A stretch of DNA of 64,000 nt. It comes from UBA10649 sp965227045. GTDB taxonomy: Bacteria; Actinomycetota; Actinomycetes; S36-B12. The first letter of the stretch is position 1. Each line of letters starts with the position of its first letter. The DNA is taken from positions 434,001-498,000 of the forward strand of contig OZ245718.1 in the NCBI GenBank assembly GCA_965227045.1, in the 5' to 3' direction. This document shows, piece by piece, positions 17,251-25,920 of the stretch. Position numbers and translations under genes: made by a program. Below the pieces are notes generated by a model that was not told the DNA's origin, searched no databases, and was given only the letters and a program-made list of their open reading frames with translations.

Positions 17251-18267
17251 GTGACCCAGCTCAGCACGATCCCGCTGTCCGTTCTCGACCTGGCGCCAGT
17301 CTCGGATGGGTCCAGCCCGTCGGACGCGCTGCGGTCCACTGTCGAACTTGCCGTACGCACCGAGGACCTGGGATACACGCGATTCTGGCTCGCCGAGCAT
17401 CACAACCACACGGGGATCGCGAGCTCCGCGCCCGCGGTTCTCATCGCCGCGGTGGCTTCGGCGACCGAGCGCATCCGCGTCGGTTCGGGCGGCGTCATGC
17501 TCCCCAATCACCAGCCGCTCGTCGTCGCCGAGCAGTTCGGCACCCTTGAGGGCCTGTATCCCGGGCGCATCGACCTGGGCATCGGCCGCGCGCCCGGAAC
17601 CGACCCGATGACCGCCCGCGCCCTGCGGCGCAGCGTCGACGGACTCTCGGCAGACGAGTTCCCCGAGCAGTTGCAGGACCTGCGCAGCTTCTTCGGCGGC
17701 GCGTTCCCCGCCGGGCACCCGTACGGGTCGATCGTCGCGGTGCCGCGCTCAGGCGCGGGTCCGGACATCTGGCTGCTGGGCTCGAGCGGCTACAGCGCCC
17801 AGGTTGCCGGAGCGCTAGGACTGCCGTTTGCATTCGCCCATCACTTCAGCGCGCAGAACACGATTCCTGCGCTCGCGCTCTACCGGCAGGCCTTCCGTCC
17901 GTCCGCGATCCTGGACGAGCCGTACGCGATGCTCGCGGTGCGCGTCCTGGTCGCAGAGTCAGACGAACGAGCAAGGTGGATCGGCCGGTCGAGCGATCTG
18001 TGGTTCATTCGGCTCCTCCAGGGTCGCCCGGGTCCAATCCCGAGCCCGGAGGAGGCCGCCGCCTATCCGTGGAGCTCGGAGGAGATCGCCGCTGTCGACA
18101 GCCGCAAGGCGGGGGAGACGGTCGGCAGTGCCGAAACCGTGCACGCGGATCTGACGGCGCTGCTCGACGCGACCGACGCCGACGAGATCATGGCCACGAC
18201 GATCGCGCACGATCCGGCCGCGCGCCTCGAATCGTTCACCCGGCTACGGGACCTCGTCCGAGCCTGA
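17251..18267 (+). CDS. LLM class flavin-dependent oxidoreductase (MsnO8-like)
   Basis: A 338-residue luciferase-like TIM-barrel monooxygenase. Family blocks are IPLSVLDLAPVSDG, FWLAEHHNHTGIASSAPAVL, VGSGGVMLPNHQPLVVAEQF and GRIDLGIGRAPGTD. The AEHHN form is typical of FMN-dependent alkanal-monooxygenase-like members rather than F420 enzymes. GTG 17251 is chosen; an in-frame start at 17140 would overlap the divergent plsC gene. Substrate unknown. Confidence 0.87.
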   Translation: MTQLSTIPLSVLDLAPVSDGSSPSDALRSTVELAVRTEDLGYTRFWLAEHHNHTGIASSAPAVLIAAVASATERIRVGSGGVMLPNHQPLVVAEQFGTLEGLYPGRIDLGIGRAPGTDPMTARALRRSVDGLSADEFPEQLQDLRSFFGGAFPAGHPYGSIVAVPRSGAGPDIWLLGSSGYSAQVAGALGLPFAFAHHFSAQNTIPALALYRQAFRPSAILDEPYAMLAVRVLVAESDERARWIGRSSDLWFIRLLQGRPGPIPSPEEAAAYPWSSEEIAAVDSRKAGETVGSAETVHADLTALLDATDADEIMATTIAHDPAARLESFTRLRDLVRA

Positions 18268-18274
18268 CCGGCCG

Positions 18275-18391
18275 TCACGTCCCTCGGACCCACGGCGGCC
18301 GCGTCCCACGCCACCTAGTCCACGCTTCGCCGAGCGCCCACAAGGCGACGCCAACGACAACGGCCCGGATCAATCCACGGAACAAGAACAA
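18275..18391 (-). CDS. Small hydrophobic protein, 38 residues (proposed)
   Basis: A short frame that fits exactly in the gap between the convergent LLM gene and the next minus-strand gene. A TTG start at 18391 is preceded by a clear GGAGG with a 5-base spacer. The product is LFLFRGLIRAVVVGVALWAL followed by a Trp/Arg-rich polar tail, i.e. one transmembrane helix with a positive C-terminus. No family is recognised. It could also be the remnant of a longer gene. Confidence 0.4.
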   Translation of the reverse strand: MFLFRGLIRAVVVGVALWALGEAWTRWRGTRPPWVRGT

Positions 18392-18467
18392 CGCAACCTC
18401 CAGGTCACTAGGGCGGATTGATACCTAATACCCCGGTCGAGGCATTGCCGAACGTGACCTGGTGGTG

Positions 18468-18938
18468 TCAGAGGACCAAGGGCTTGATCGGCGCACCGAT
18501 GAGAGCAGGGTCGTTCTTCCAGTCGACGCCCGGCACGTCGATGAACAACTCGATCTCATTGCCATCGGGGTCGGCTATGTACAAGCTGTGGGTGACGGTG
18601 TGGTCGCTCGCGCCGAGAATCTGCACGCCGTGCTCGTGCAAGGTCGCCACTGCCTCGCGCAACTCGTCGTCGCTGTCCCCGATCTTCAGCCCGAAGTGAT
18701 ACATGCCCAGCCGTCGGCCCTCGGGAATCGGCGTGGCTCCCTTGCCGACCTCGATCAGCAGGAGCTCGTGATGCGTGCGGTTCGACGGCGCGTTGAACGC
18801 CGCTGCGGGAAAGGGCAGCGGGTCGTCGTCATCGCCACCGAGTATCGGGCGCCAGCCCAGGATGTCGCGGTAGAAGTGGACCGACGCACGCAGGTCGCTG
18901 ACGTACAGGACCAGATGACCGAGTTCCTTGATCTCCAT
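18468..18938 (-). CDS. VOC family (catechol dioxygenase-like) protein
   Basis: A 156-residue glyoxalase/extradiol dioxygenase-like protein with ELGHLVLYVSDLRASVHFYR (metal-ligand His), LGMYHFGLKI (second His) and LYIADPDGNEIELF (Glu ligand), so the His/His/Glu metal site is intact. AAGGAG stands 5 bases before ATG 18938. It is 13 bases downstream of the diguanylate cyclase gene and probably cotranscribed. Substrate unknown. Confidence 0.87.
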   Translation of the reverse strand: MEIKELGHLVLYVSDLRASVHFYRDILGWRPILGGDDDDPLPFPAAAFNAPSNRTHHELLLIEVGKGATPIPEGRRLGMYHFGLKIGDSDDELREAVATLHEHGVQILGASDHTVTHSLYIADPDGNEIELFIDVPGVDWKNDPALIGAPIKPLVL

Positions 18939-18951
18939 GCAGCTCCTTGGA

Positions 18952-19812
18952 TCAGATGTTCACGATCTTGTACGTACCCCGGCTCGCCTGCTTGCATGCG
19001 ATGAGCGCATCGTCGGCAGCATCGATGAGCACGGCCGGCCCTTGGATGGCGGCCGTCGATCCGAGTGCAGCGCCCAGCGTGATGCCGACCGTCACCTCGA
19101 CACTGCCGACATGGAAGGGCGGGCGGAATGCCTCGATGATGCGCTCGCAGATCGCGGTTGCCCCGTCCAAACCGTCGACGGTCGGGCAGGCAATGACGAA
19201 CTCGTCTCCTCCGAAACGTGCCAGCGTGTCGGCCGTGCGCGTGCAGGCGAGCAGTCGCTCGCTCGCGCGCCGCAGCACCTCGTCGCCCGCAGCGTGTCCG
19301 TGCGAGTCGTTGACCTGCTTGAAGAAGTCCAGGTCTGCGTAGAACACGGCCGGCACGCCCTCGCGGTCACGCACCTCCATCTGGGCCTCCAGGCGCTCGA
19401 CGAGGAGGCGGCGCGTGGCAAGGCCGGTGAGCTCGTCGGTCGTGGCGCGATCGAGCAGCGCCTCCTCGCGACGGAACCGCTGGATGCTCAGCAGGACGGT
19501 AAGGAGTCCGATGAGGGCGTAGGCGCCCATCCGAACCCAGAAGATCTGCGTGTTCGCATTCCCAGCGACGAATCCGCCCGCAATCGACAGCGCAAGCCCG
19601 TAGATGCTCAGGACCACTGAGATGCCCGGGCTGACGAAGGCAGCGGAGGCGATTACCCCGACCCAAATCAGGGCCTGCGGGATGGTGTCGGGGAAGGCGA
19701 TCGCGCACGCGAAGGCCACGGTCATCGTGATGAAGACCGCTACGCAGCGCCAGTCTGGGTCGAACTGCGAGGCAACCCTCCCGCGCGCGTGTGCGGTGCG
19801 CGCGGTGGTCAC
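18952..19812 (-). CDS. Membrane-bound diguanylate cyclase (GGDEF domain)
   Basis: A 286-residue protein with an N-terminal membrane domain of about four helices (residues 25-115) and a C-terminal GGDEF domain that makes cyclic di-GMP from two GTP. The active-site GGDEF is intact at residues 201-205, and an RxxD product-inhibition I-site (RTAD, 192-195) stands exactly five residues before it. ATTDELTGLATRR marks the domain start. No EAL domain is present. GTG start with no clear ribosome-binding site. What the membrane domain senses is unknown. Confidence 0.92.
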   Translation of the reverse strand: MTTARTAHARGRVASQFDPDWRCVAVFITMTVAFACAIAFPDTIPQALIWVGVIASAAFVSPGISVVLSIYGLALSIAGGFVAGNANTQIFWVRMGAYALIGLLTVLLSIQRFRREEALLDRATTDELTGLATRRLLVERLEAQMEVRDREGVPAVFYADLDFFKQVNDSHGHAAGDEVLRRASERLLACTRTADTLARFGGDEFVIACPTVDGLDGATAICERIIEAFRPPFHVGSVEVTVGITLGAALGSTAAIQGPAVLIDAADDALIACKQASRGTYKIVNI

Positions 19813-19844
19813 GAGGGAAGGCTAGCGGTTTGTGGGGAGACTGC

Positions 19845-20393
19845 TCACGCGAGAAGGGCCTCCAGATCTGGCTTGATCTCCTCGGGAGTCACGTACGTCT
19901 CGTAGCGGCGGATCACCGTGCCGTCGCGGCCGACGAGGAACTTGGTGAAGTTCCATTTGACGTCGTCGCCGGCGAGCGCCTCCGGATTGACCTTCTCGAT
20001 GTAGTCACGCAGGCGCTGGCCGCGCTCGCTGGTCGGGGAGAAGTCACCGGGCGCCTCGGAACGCAGGTAGGAGTAGAGCGGTTCGGCGGCGTCGCCGTTG
20101 ACCTCGATCTTGGCCAGAACCGGGAAGCTCACGCCGTAGTTGAGCGAGCAGAATTCCTGGATCTCCTCGGCGGTCCCGGGCTCCTGATCGCCGAACTGGT
20201 TGCACGGGAAGCCGATGATCTCCAGCCCCTTGTCGTGCAGTTCCTCGTACAGCGACTCGAGGCCCTCGTACTGCGGCGTGAACCCGCACTTGCTCGCCAC
20301 GTTGACGATCAGCAGGAGCTTGTCGTCGAAGTCCGACAAGGCGACGGGCGAGCCGTCGGCGGCGGACACGGTGAAGTCATGGACGTTGGGCAT
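19845..20393 (-). CDS. Glutathione peroxidase family protein
   Basis: A 182-residue thiol peroxidase of the glutathione peroxidase family with the full signature: NVASKCGFTPQY (catalytic Cys, not selenocysteine), IGFPCNQFGDQEPG (Gln and a likely resolving Cys) and VKWNFTKFLVG (Trp/Asn). In a mycothiol-making actinobacterium it is likely reduced by thioredoxin or mycoredoxin; this is an inference. It follows the isochorismatase-like gene by 34 bases on the same strand. Confidence 0.93.
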   Translation of the reverse strand: MPNVHDFTVSAADGSPVALSDFDDKLLLIVNVASKCGFTPQYEGLESLYEELHDKGLEIIGFPCNQFGDQEPGTAEEIQEFCSLNYGVSFPVLAKIEVNGDAAEPLYSYLRSEAPGDFSPTSERGQRLRDYIEKVNPEALAGDDVKWNFTKFLVGRDGTVIRRYETYVTPEEIKPDLEALLA

Positions 20394-20427
20394 CTGCCTG
20401 CCTTCGCGCGAGGATTAGTAGGACGAC

Positions 20428-20979
20428 CTACGTTAGCCGCACCTGCGCCGTCTCGCTCACCGCGGCCGTGCGCCCCGGGGCGTCCTGGTCGTTCCAGTAC
20501 ATGTTGATGTGCGCGATGACGGCCTCCGGCGGCGGCGCACCCCACTCGCTCTGGTCGACAGTGGTGTGCGCATCGCCGACGAGCGTGACGTCGTAGCCGC
20601 GAGCGAACGCGCCGTGGATCGTCGAGCGGATGCACGCATCGCTTTGAGCGCCGGTGACGACCAGGCGACCGACGGCTGCCGCAGCGAGAACGTCCTCGAG
20701 ATCGGTGCCCTCGAAGGAGTCGCCGTAGTTCTTGCGCACGACCGCCTCAGCCTCAAGGCGGACGAGCTCGGGCACGTACTCCCACTCCAGGCTGCCGAAC
20801 ACCACGCCGTCGTCGGAGTGCTGGACCCACACCACAGGCACCGACTCGGTCCGAGCCCGGACCACCAGTTCACTGATGTTCGCGACTACCTCATCGCGGC
20901 GCACCGCGCCGTCGACTACGCCGTTCTGCACGTCGATGACGACGAGGGCCGTGTTCGGACGATTCATCAAGGTCGTCAC
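20428..20979 (-). CDS. Isochorismatase-like cysteine hydrolase
   Basis: A 183-residue cysteine hydrolase with the triad Asp (LVVIDVQNGVV), Lys (VVRKNYGDSF) and Cys (VTGAQSDACIRST), typical of nicotinamidase/isochorismatase-like enzymes. GTG 20979 is preceded by AGGAGG. The specific substrate is unknown. It leads a probable operon with glutathione peroxidase. Confidence 0.88.
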   Translation of the reverse strand: MTTLMNRPNTALVVIDVQNGVVDGAVRRDEVVANISELVVRARTESVPVVWVQHSDDGVVFGSLEWEYVPELVRLEAEAVVRKNYGDSFEGTDLEDVLAAAAVGRLVVTGAQSDACIRSTIHGAFARGYDVTLVGDAHTTVDQSEWGAPPPEAVIAHINMYWNDQDAPGRTAAVSETAQVRLT

Positions 20980-21029
20980 GGGAACCTCCTGGTTTGGGAC
21001 GACGCGCTGGCTAGGTGATGATCGACTCT

Positions 21030-22694
21030 ATGACGCAGACGTCTGACGATATGCAGAACACAGCATTCCCCGTACTCACCGACCGCCAGCTCGAACGACT
21101 TCGCCGCTACGGCGTGGCGCAGGAGATCCGGGTCGGAGAGACGGTCTTCCAGGCCGGCGACGCGACCGGAGACCTCGTCCTCGTCGACGAAGGCGCGGTC
21201 GCCATCGTTCGGCCCGCGACCTATGGCTCACCCGAGGAGTTGATCGTTCAGCACGGAGCGGGGCGCTTCCTTGGTGAGATGAACATGCTCACCAACCAAA
21301 CGCTGTTTCTCACCGGCCGGGTCGTGGCGGACGGTCGGATCCACCGCATCTCCAGCGCAGGCTTCCGCGCGATCATGGACGAGGACCCAGAGCTCTCGGA
21401 CATCATGCTGCGGGCATTCCTCGCGCGTCGCCGGCTGCTGCAGGACGGCCCGGCAGCGAGCAGTATCGAGATCATCGGCAGTTCGATGTCCGCCTCGACT
21501 CTGGCGCTAAGGACGTATGCCGCTCGGCAGCGCATGCCGCACGTGTGGATGGACTCGGATGATCCCGAGGGTCAGGCCGTCATGGACCTCGTCGACCTGC
21601 AGCCGTCAGACCTGCCCGCCGTGCTCGTGCTCGACAAGGTGCTGCGCCGCGCGACCCCCGGCGAGTTCGCCGAGGAGCTGGGCCTGACGTATCGCCGGGC
21701 TGACGACAACCCGGTCGACGTCGCAGTCATTGGCGGCGGGCCGGCCGGACTCGCGGCAGCGATGTATGCGGCGTCGGAGGGACTCGCGACCGTGCTGCTC
21801 GACTCCGTCTCCGTGGGCGGTCAGGCGGCGGCGAGCTCGCGAATCGAGAACTACCTCGGGTTCCCGTCCGGTATCAGCGGAGCAGACCTCACGACGCAGG
21901 CGGCCGTGCAGGCGCTCAAGTTCGGCGTGCAGATCTCCTCGCCGTGCCAAGCGGTCTCGATCGATGCGAACTGCTGTCAACTGGTCGTCAGCCTGTCCGA
22001 CGGGGCGGAAATCGCGACGCGGTCCATCGTGATCGCGACCGGCGCGGCGTACCGCGCGCTGCCGTTGGATCGATGGGCCGAGTTCGAGGGTGCGGGCATC
22101 TACTACGCGGCGACCGAGATCGAGGCCCGCGCATGCCAGGGCAGCGCGGTGGTGGTTGTCGGTGGGGCCAATTCCGCGGGCCAGGCCGCGCTCTACCTCG
22201 CGGGCCGGGGATCCGACGTGACGCTTGTCCTTCGCGGGCCAGATATCCGCGCGACGATGTCGACCTATCTGGTCGAGCGGCTGATCGCCGACCCGCGCGT
22301 GACGATTAGGGAGAGCACTGAAGTCACTGCGCTCGAAGGCGAGACGTCGTTGACCGGCGTCCACCTGACCGACTCGTCGTCGCTCACTGAGGTCGCGCAC
22401 TCGTGCCAGGGCCTGTTCTGCTTCATCGGCGCGACGCCAGCGAGCGGCTGGCTCCAGGGGGTCGCGGTCGATGAGGACGGGTTCATCCTCACCGACGTGC
22501 AGATCGGCGACGAGGCGCTCAGCGAGACGTGGGCGGTGCTCGGCCGCAAGCCGCTGCCATTCGAGACGAGCATGCCCGGTGTGTTCGCGGTGGGTGACGT
22601 GCGCCAGGGCTCGATGAAGAGAGTCGCTGCCGCGGTCGGCGAGGGCGCGAGCGCGGTTCGGTCCGTGCACCTGGCCATCGGAGTTCACGCGTAG
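21030..22694 (+). CDS. cNMP-binding domain / thioredoxin-like / FAD-dependent reductase fusion
   Basis: About 554 residues in three parts: a cyclic-nucleotide-binding domain (about 15-125, ending in GRFLGEMNMLTNQTLFLTGR), a thioredoxin-fold segment (about 145-215) with no CxxC, and a thioredoxin-reductase-like FAD/NAD(P)H module (VDVAVIGGGPAGLAAAMYAA; VVVVGGANSAGQAALYLA; GVFAVGDVR). The reductase part also lacks the redox CxxC at its usual place (GIYYAATEIEA). So electrons cannot go by the classical disulfide route. The start is uncertain between 21015 and 21030; an AGGTGATG anti-SD match supports 21030. Confidence 0.88.
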   Translation: MTQTSDDMQNTAFPVLTDRQLERLRRYGVAQEIRVGETVFQAGDATGDLVLVDEGAVAIVRPATYGSPEELIVQHGAGRFLGEMNMLTNQTLFLTGRVVADGRIHRISSAGFRAIMDEDPELSDIMLRAFLARRRLLQDGPAASSIEIIGSSMSASTLALRTYAARQRMPHVWMDSDDPEGQAVMDLVDLQPSDLPAVLVLDKVLRRATPGEFAEELGLTYRRADDNPVDVAVIGGGPAGLAAAMYAASEGLATVLLDSVSVGGQAAASSRIENYLGFPSGISGADLTTQAAVQALKFGVQISSPCQAVSIDANCCQLVVSLSDGAEIATRSIVIATGAAYRALPLDRWAEFEGAGIYYAATEIEARACQGSAVVVVGGANSAGQAALYLAGRGSDVTLVLRGPDIRATMSTYLVERLIADPRVTIRESTEVTALEGETSLTGVHLTDSSSLTEVAHSCQGLFCFIGATPASGWLQGVAVDEDGFILTDVQIGDEALSETWAVLGRKPLPFETSMPGVFAVGDVRQGSMKRVAAAVGEGASAVRSVHLAIGVHA

Positions 22695-22745
22695 GCCGCA
22701 GAGGCGAGCAGCGCTTTCACCCGCCACCGAGGATCGCTGGGCGGC

Positions 22746-23519
22746 CTAGGTGGCGAATGTCTCGAGCTTCATCGTCGCGGCAGTGAACCCGCACGTCAGC
22801 CCGTAGCACTTAGCGGAGTACTGGCCGCCGGATTTGATGAGCCATACGTCGCCCTTGTGTCCGTCGTCAAACGTCACGATGAAGTGCGCGCTGTAGGCGG
22901 CGTCGTGGCAGTTCTGCCACGGCCAGGTGTCGTGCACCTCAAGGAACAGTTCCTCATACAGTCCGATTCTCGACGCCTGAACCTCGGTGGTGCCGCTGAA
23001 CGTTGGCTGCGTGCAGTCGGTGCCCGGCCCCCATTCGACCGTAAGCGGCCCGATCGCGCGCCATCTGATGCCAATGCGCACCTCAGAACCGCCCAGATCG
23101 GCATTCACGTCCGCTCCCGGTCCGCCATCGATCTCGTCGTCACCAGCGCCGCCGGACAGCGTGTCCTTGCCATCGCCGCCGATGAGCCGGTCGTTGCCGC
23201 GACCGCCGATGAGGATGTCGTCGCCAGCGAGGCCGATGAGGATGTCGTCTCCGCCCTTGCCGCAGATCACGTCATTGCCCGAGGTCCCGACGAGTCGATC
23301 GTCCCCGGTTGTTCCCGTGATGGTGCAGACAAAGCGCGACGACGCGGCGTCACCGGCGGTAACAGGAGCCGCAGCGATGGAGGGAGCCAAGACAAATCCG
23401 AGAAGGACTGTGACGGTGGCGACGGTGGCAAGGACTGGACGTGCTCGGCGTGTAGTGATGGCTTCCCCCGAAGTTCGAATGTGGTCGTGATTGTTCTGCC
23501 CACTTCGCAGCCCCGTCAA
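22746..23519 (-). CDS. Exported RTX-type (hemolysin-type calcium-binding) protein A
   Basis: About 257 residues. A Sec signal (LATVATVTVLLGFVLAPSIA) is followed by hemolysin-type nonapeptide repeats (DDRLVGTSGNDVICGKGGDD ... GGAGDDEIDGG) that bind Ca2+, then a Cys-containing C-terminal domain of about 110 residues that I do not recognise. The only standard start in frame is TTG 23519, leaving an odd 30-residue leader before the hydrophobic core; a rare ATC start after GGGGGAAG is conceivable. It is paralogous in its repeat part to the gene at 27701-28333. Confidence 0.75.
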   Translation of the reverse strand: MTGLRSGQNNHDHIRTSGEAITTRRARPVLATVATVTVLLGFVLAPSIAAAPVTAGDAASSRFVCTITGTTGDDRLVGTSGNDVICGKGGDDILIGLAGDDILIGGRGNDRLIGGDGKDTLSGGAGDDEIDGGPGADVNADLGGSEVRIGIRWRAIGPLTVEWGPGTDCTQPTFSGTTEVQASRIGLYEELFLEVHDTWPWQNCHDAAYSAHFIVTFDDGHKGDVWLIKSGGQYSAKCYGLTCGFTAATMKLETFAT

Positions 23520-23712
23520 ACCTGCCGATGCGCTCGCAACTCGGCGCGGTCCGGCTGAGCCGGGGCTACACCCATTTTGCCAACCGCTCGTGCTGCGTTG
23601 GCTCTCGGTTCACGTCGTTACCGGTGGCCGTTTGTTCTGGCGTGGTCACATGCCACCAAGTCGCGTTCCTCAGGCGGAGAAGCCCGCCTCGCACGACACT
23701 TGGAGGTACTGC

Positions 23713-25104
23713 ATGAGGACCATCTCAAACAAGCGGGCGATGATCGCCGCCGCGGGAGTCGCAGTAATCATTACCGGTGCCTTGACCGGGAGTGCCCTCG
23801 CTGCCGGCACTGATGACGCGGCTACAGCCCAGCATGCGATTAATGACGGCAAGGCGAAGAACGTCATCCTCTTCCTCGGTGATGGCATGGGCGACAGCGA
23901 GATCACCATCGCTCGCAACTACTCGCAGGGCGCGAACGGCCGCCTCGCGATGGACGGACTGCCGATGACCGGCGCGTACACCACGTACTCCGTGGACAAG
24001 AACGGCAAGGTCAACTACGTGACCGAGTCGGCCGCGAGCGCGACCGGCTGGGCGACTGGATCGAAGACCTACAACGGCGCGATCTCTGTCAACGCCGCCG
24101 ACCAGGACATGCCGACGATCCTCGAGGTCGCGCAGAAGGCGGGCTTCAAGACGGGCGACGTGACCACCGCCGAGCTCACAGACGCCACGCCGGCAGTGCT
24201 CGCTGCGCACGTGCCCGATCGCACCTGCCAGGGGCCGGCCAACATGGCGACGTGCCCGCAGGACAAGCGCGAGAACGGCGGGCCGGGCTCGATCGCCGAG
24301 CAGATGGTCGACCACAACGTCGATGTCCTCCTTGGTGGTGGGCGTGCACGATTCGCGCAGACGACCACCGGCGGTCCCTACGCCGGACGTACCGTCTTGC
24401 AGCAGGCGCAGTCGCTCGGCTACACGATCGTCGGAAACGATGCTGAGCTTGGTGCCACGCTCCCGGATCAGAAGGTCCTCGGCCTGTTCAACGACAGCAA
24501 CATGGTGACGGTGTGGAACGGCCCGGTAGCGCAGCCCTATACGAGCGACACGGCGCCGAACACCACTGGCGACGGCAAGGAGTGCGTGACGACGAACGCG
24601 CCGTCAACCCAGCCGACACTGGAGAACATGACCCGCAAGGCGCTCTGGCTGCTGGATGCGAAGGTCCAGAACTCCAAGGCACCTGGATTCTTCCTCCAGG
24701 TCGAGGGCGCGTCCATCGACAAGCAGGACCACGCGTCCAATCCCTGCGCGCAGATCGGTGAGACGGTCGACTTCGACAACGCCATCCGCCTCGGACTCGA
24801 CTTCGCCAAGACGCATCCGGACACGCTGATCGTCGTCACCGCCGACCACGCTCACACGAGCCAGATCGTCGACTTCCCGCAGACGTTCCCGCATCACTCA
24901 CCGGGGGCATTCCAGACCCTGCTGACGACCGACGGAAGCCAGATGGTCGTGAACTACGCGACCGTCACCGCGCCCAACTCTCAGGACCACACGGGCAGCC
25001 AGGTCCGGATCGCGGCCCAGGGGCCGCAGGCGTTCCGAGTCCTCGGGGTGACCAACCAGACGGACCTCTTCACAACGTTCAAGAAGGCGCTCGCACTGAA
25101 CTAG
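23713..25104 (+). CDS. Alkaline phosphatase (PhoA family), exported
   Basis: A 463-residue phosphomonoesterase with a Sec signal peptide (MIAAAGVAVIITGALTGSAL, cleavage near ALA-AG). It shows NVILFLGDGMGDSEITIARN (metal-binding Asp), VTESAASATGWATGSKT (nucleophile Ser in ESAASAT), FFLQVEGASIDKQDH, and TLIVVTADHAHTSQI. It scavenges phosphate outside the cell. TGGAGGT lies 6 bases before ATG 23713. A strong hairpin follows the stop. Regulation by phosphate (PhoP) is expected for the family but no convincing Pho box was confirmed. Confidence 0.95.
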   Translation: MRTISNKRAMIAAAGVAVIITGALTGSALAAGTDDAATAQHAINDGKAKNVILFLGDGMGDSEITIARNYSQGANGRLAMDGLPMTGAYTTYSVDKNGKVNYVTESAASATGWATGSKTYNGAISVNAADQDMPTILEVAQKAGFKTGDVTTAELTDATPAVLAAHVPDRTCQGPANMATCPQDKRENGGPGSIAEQMVDHNVDVLLGGGRARFAQTTTGGPYAGRTVLQQAQSLGYTIVGNDAELGATLPDQKVLGLFNDSNMVTVWNGPVAQPYTSDTAPNTTGDGKECVTTNAPSTQPTLENMTRKALWLLDAKVQNSKAPGFFLQVEGASIDKQDHASNPCAQIGETVDFDNAIRLGLDFAKTHPDTLIVVTADHAHTSQIVDFPQTFPHHSPGAFQTLLTTDGSQMVVNYATVTAPNSQDHTGSQVRIAAQGPQAFRVLGVTNQTDLFTTFKKALALN

Positions 25105-25118
25105 ACACAGCATTGGAA

Positions 25119-25160
25119 GGAACTGGCCCCGAAGCGTTTGCTGACTTCGGGGCCAGTTCC
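25119..25160 (+). terminator. Strong hairpin after the alkaline phosphatase gene
   Basis: A perfect 16-bp stem (GGAACTGGCCCCGAAG, 25119-25134, pairing with 25145-25160) closes a 10-base loop 14 bases after the phosphatase stop. There is no T-tract, so it resembles the GC-rich hairpin terminators of actinobacteria. Confidence 0.7.
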
Positions 25161-25289
25161 ACGCGCACGGGCAGGTGACGGGTGCAGGTCGCAGGTTCGT
25201 CCCACCCCCGGCTCATTCGTTGACAGACCTTGCGCGCGCGTGGACCGTCGAGGTCAGCGACGACGCAGCGCCGCCGTGACGGAGGTCTG

Positions 25290-25781
25290 ATGGAGGGCAG
25301 CGTTCGAGCGGCAGGCGTGCTCCTCCTGGCACTGGGCATGCTGCTGGCCGACTACCTGCCGAACGGGTGGATGCAGTCCGGCAACGTGCCAGACCACCGA
25401 GTGATCACCGCAACCCTGGCTACCGGTGGATTCGTGCTGGTTCCGCTGGGCGCAGGACTGCTCGCGGTCTCCGTGGTGCTGCGCGGCCTGGCGCATCACC
25501 AGGGCACGAGATTCATCCGACGGCAGGTGACCATCGGAGTAGCTCTCATCGTTGCCGGTGTCTGCGCCCGGGTCTGGGCAGACGTCGTAGGCGAGAACGT
25601 CATGGAGTTCCTCGGTCCCACCGGTCAGGCCGGGATCGAGGTCACCAGGCTGGCGCTGGATTTGCTGACGACGCTCGCACCCGCAGTCGGCGTCGCCCTG
25701 ATCGCGGTCTCACCGATCCAACTGGCGCTGCTCAAGAGGTCCGACGCGGTAGATCCTGAGGACGCTCAGACTCGCCGGTAG
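25290..25781 (+). CDS. Hypothetical membrane protein
   Basis: A 163-residue protein with four predicted transmembrane segments (VLLLALGMLLADYL; FVLVPLGAGLLAVSVVLRGL; TIGVALIVAGVCARVW; LLTTLAPAVGVALIAVSPIQ) and a short polar C-terminus. GGAGGT precedes ATG 25290. No family is recognised. It is on the same strand as the phosphatase but separated from it by a hairpin, so it is probably transcribed on its own. Confidence 0.7.
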   Translation: MEGSVRAAGVLLLALGMLLADYLPNGWMQSGNVPDHRVITATLATGGFVLVPLGAGLLAVSVVLRGLAHHQGTRFIRRQVTIGVALIVAGVCARVWADVVGENVMEFLGPTGQAGIEVTRLALDLLTTLAPAVGVALIAVSPIQLALLKRSDAVDPEDAQTRR

Positions 25782-25920
25782 GCAGCGCGTCTCCGGTGCG
25801 CTGACCACGGGTGGCCTCGTGGTTGAATCAGTGTGCCGATGGCGGGGGCCTTTGGTTCTGCCGCCGTCGAGTGCGCACCGTCGCTCGAGTCATGCAGTCG
25901 ATCTCGAGTGAGGTTTTTCT

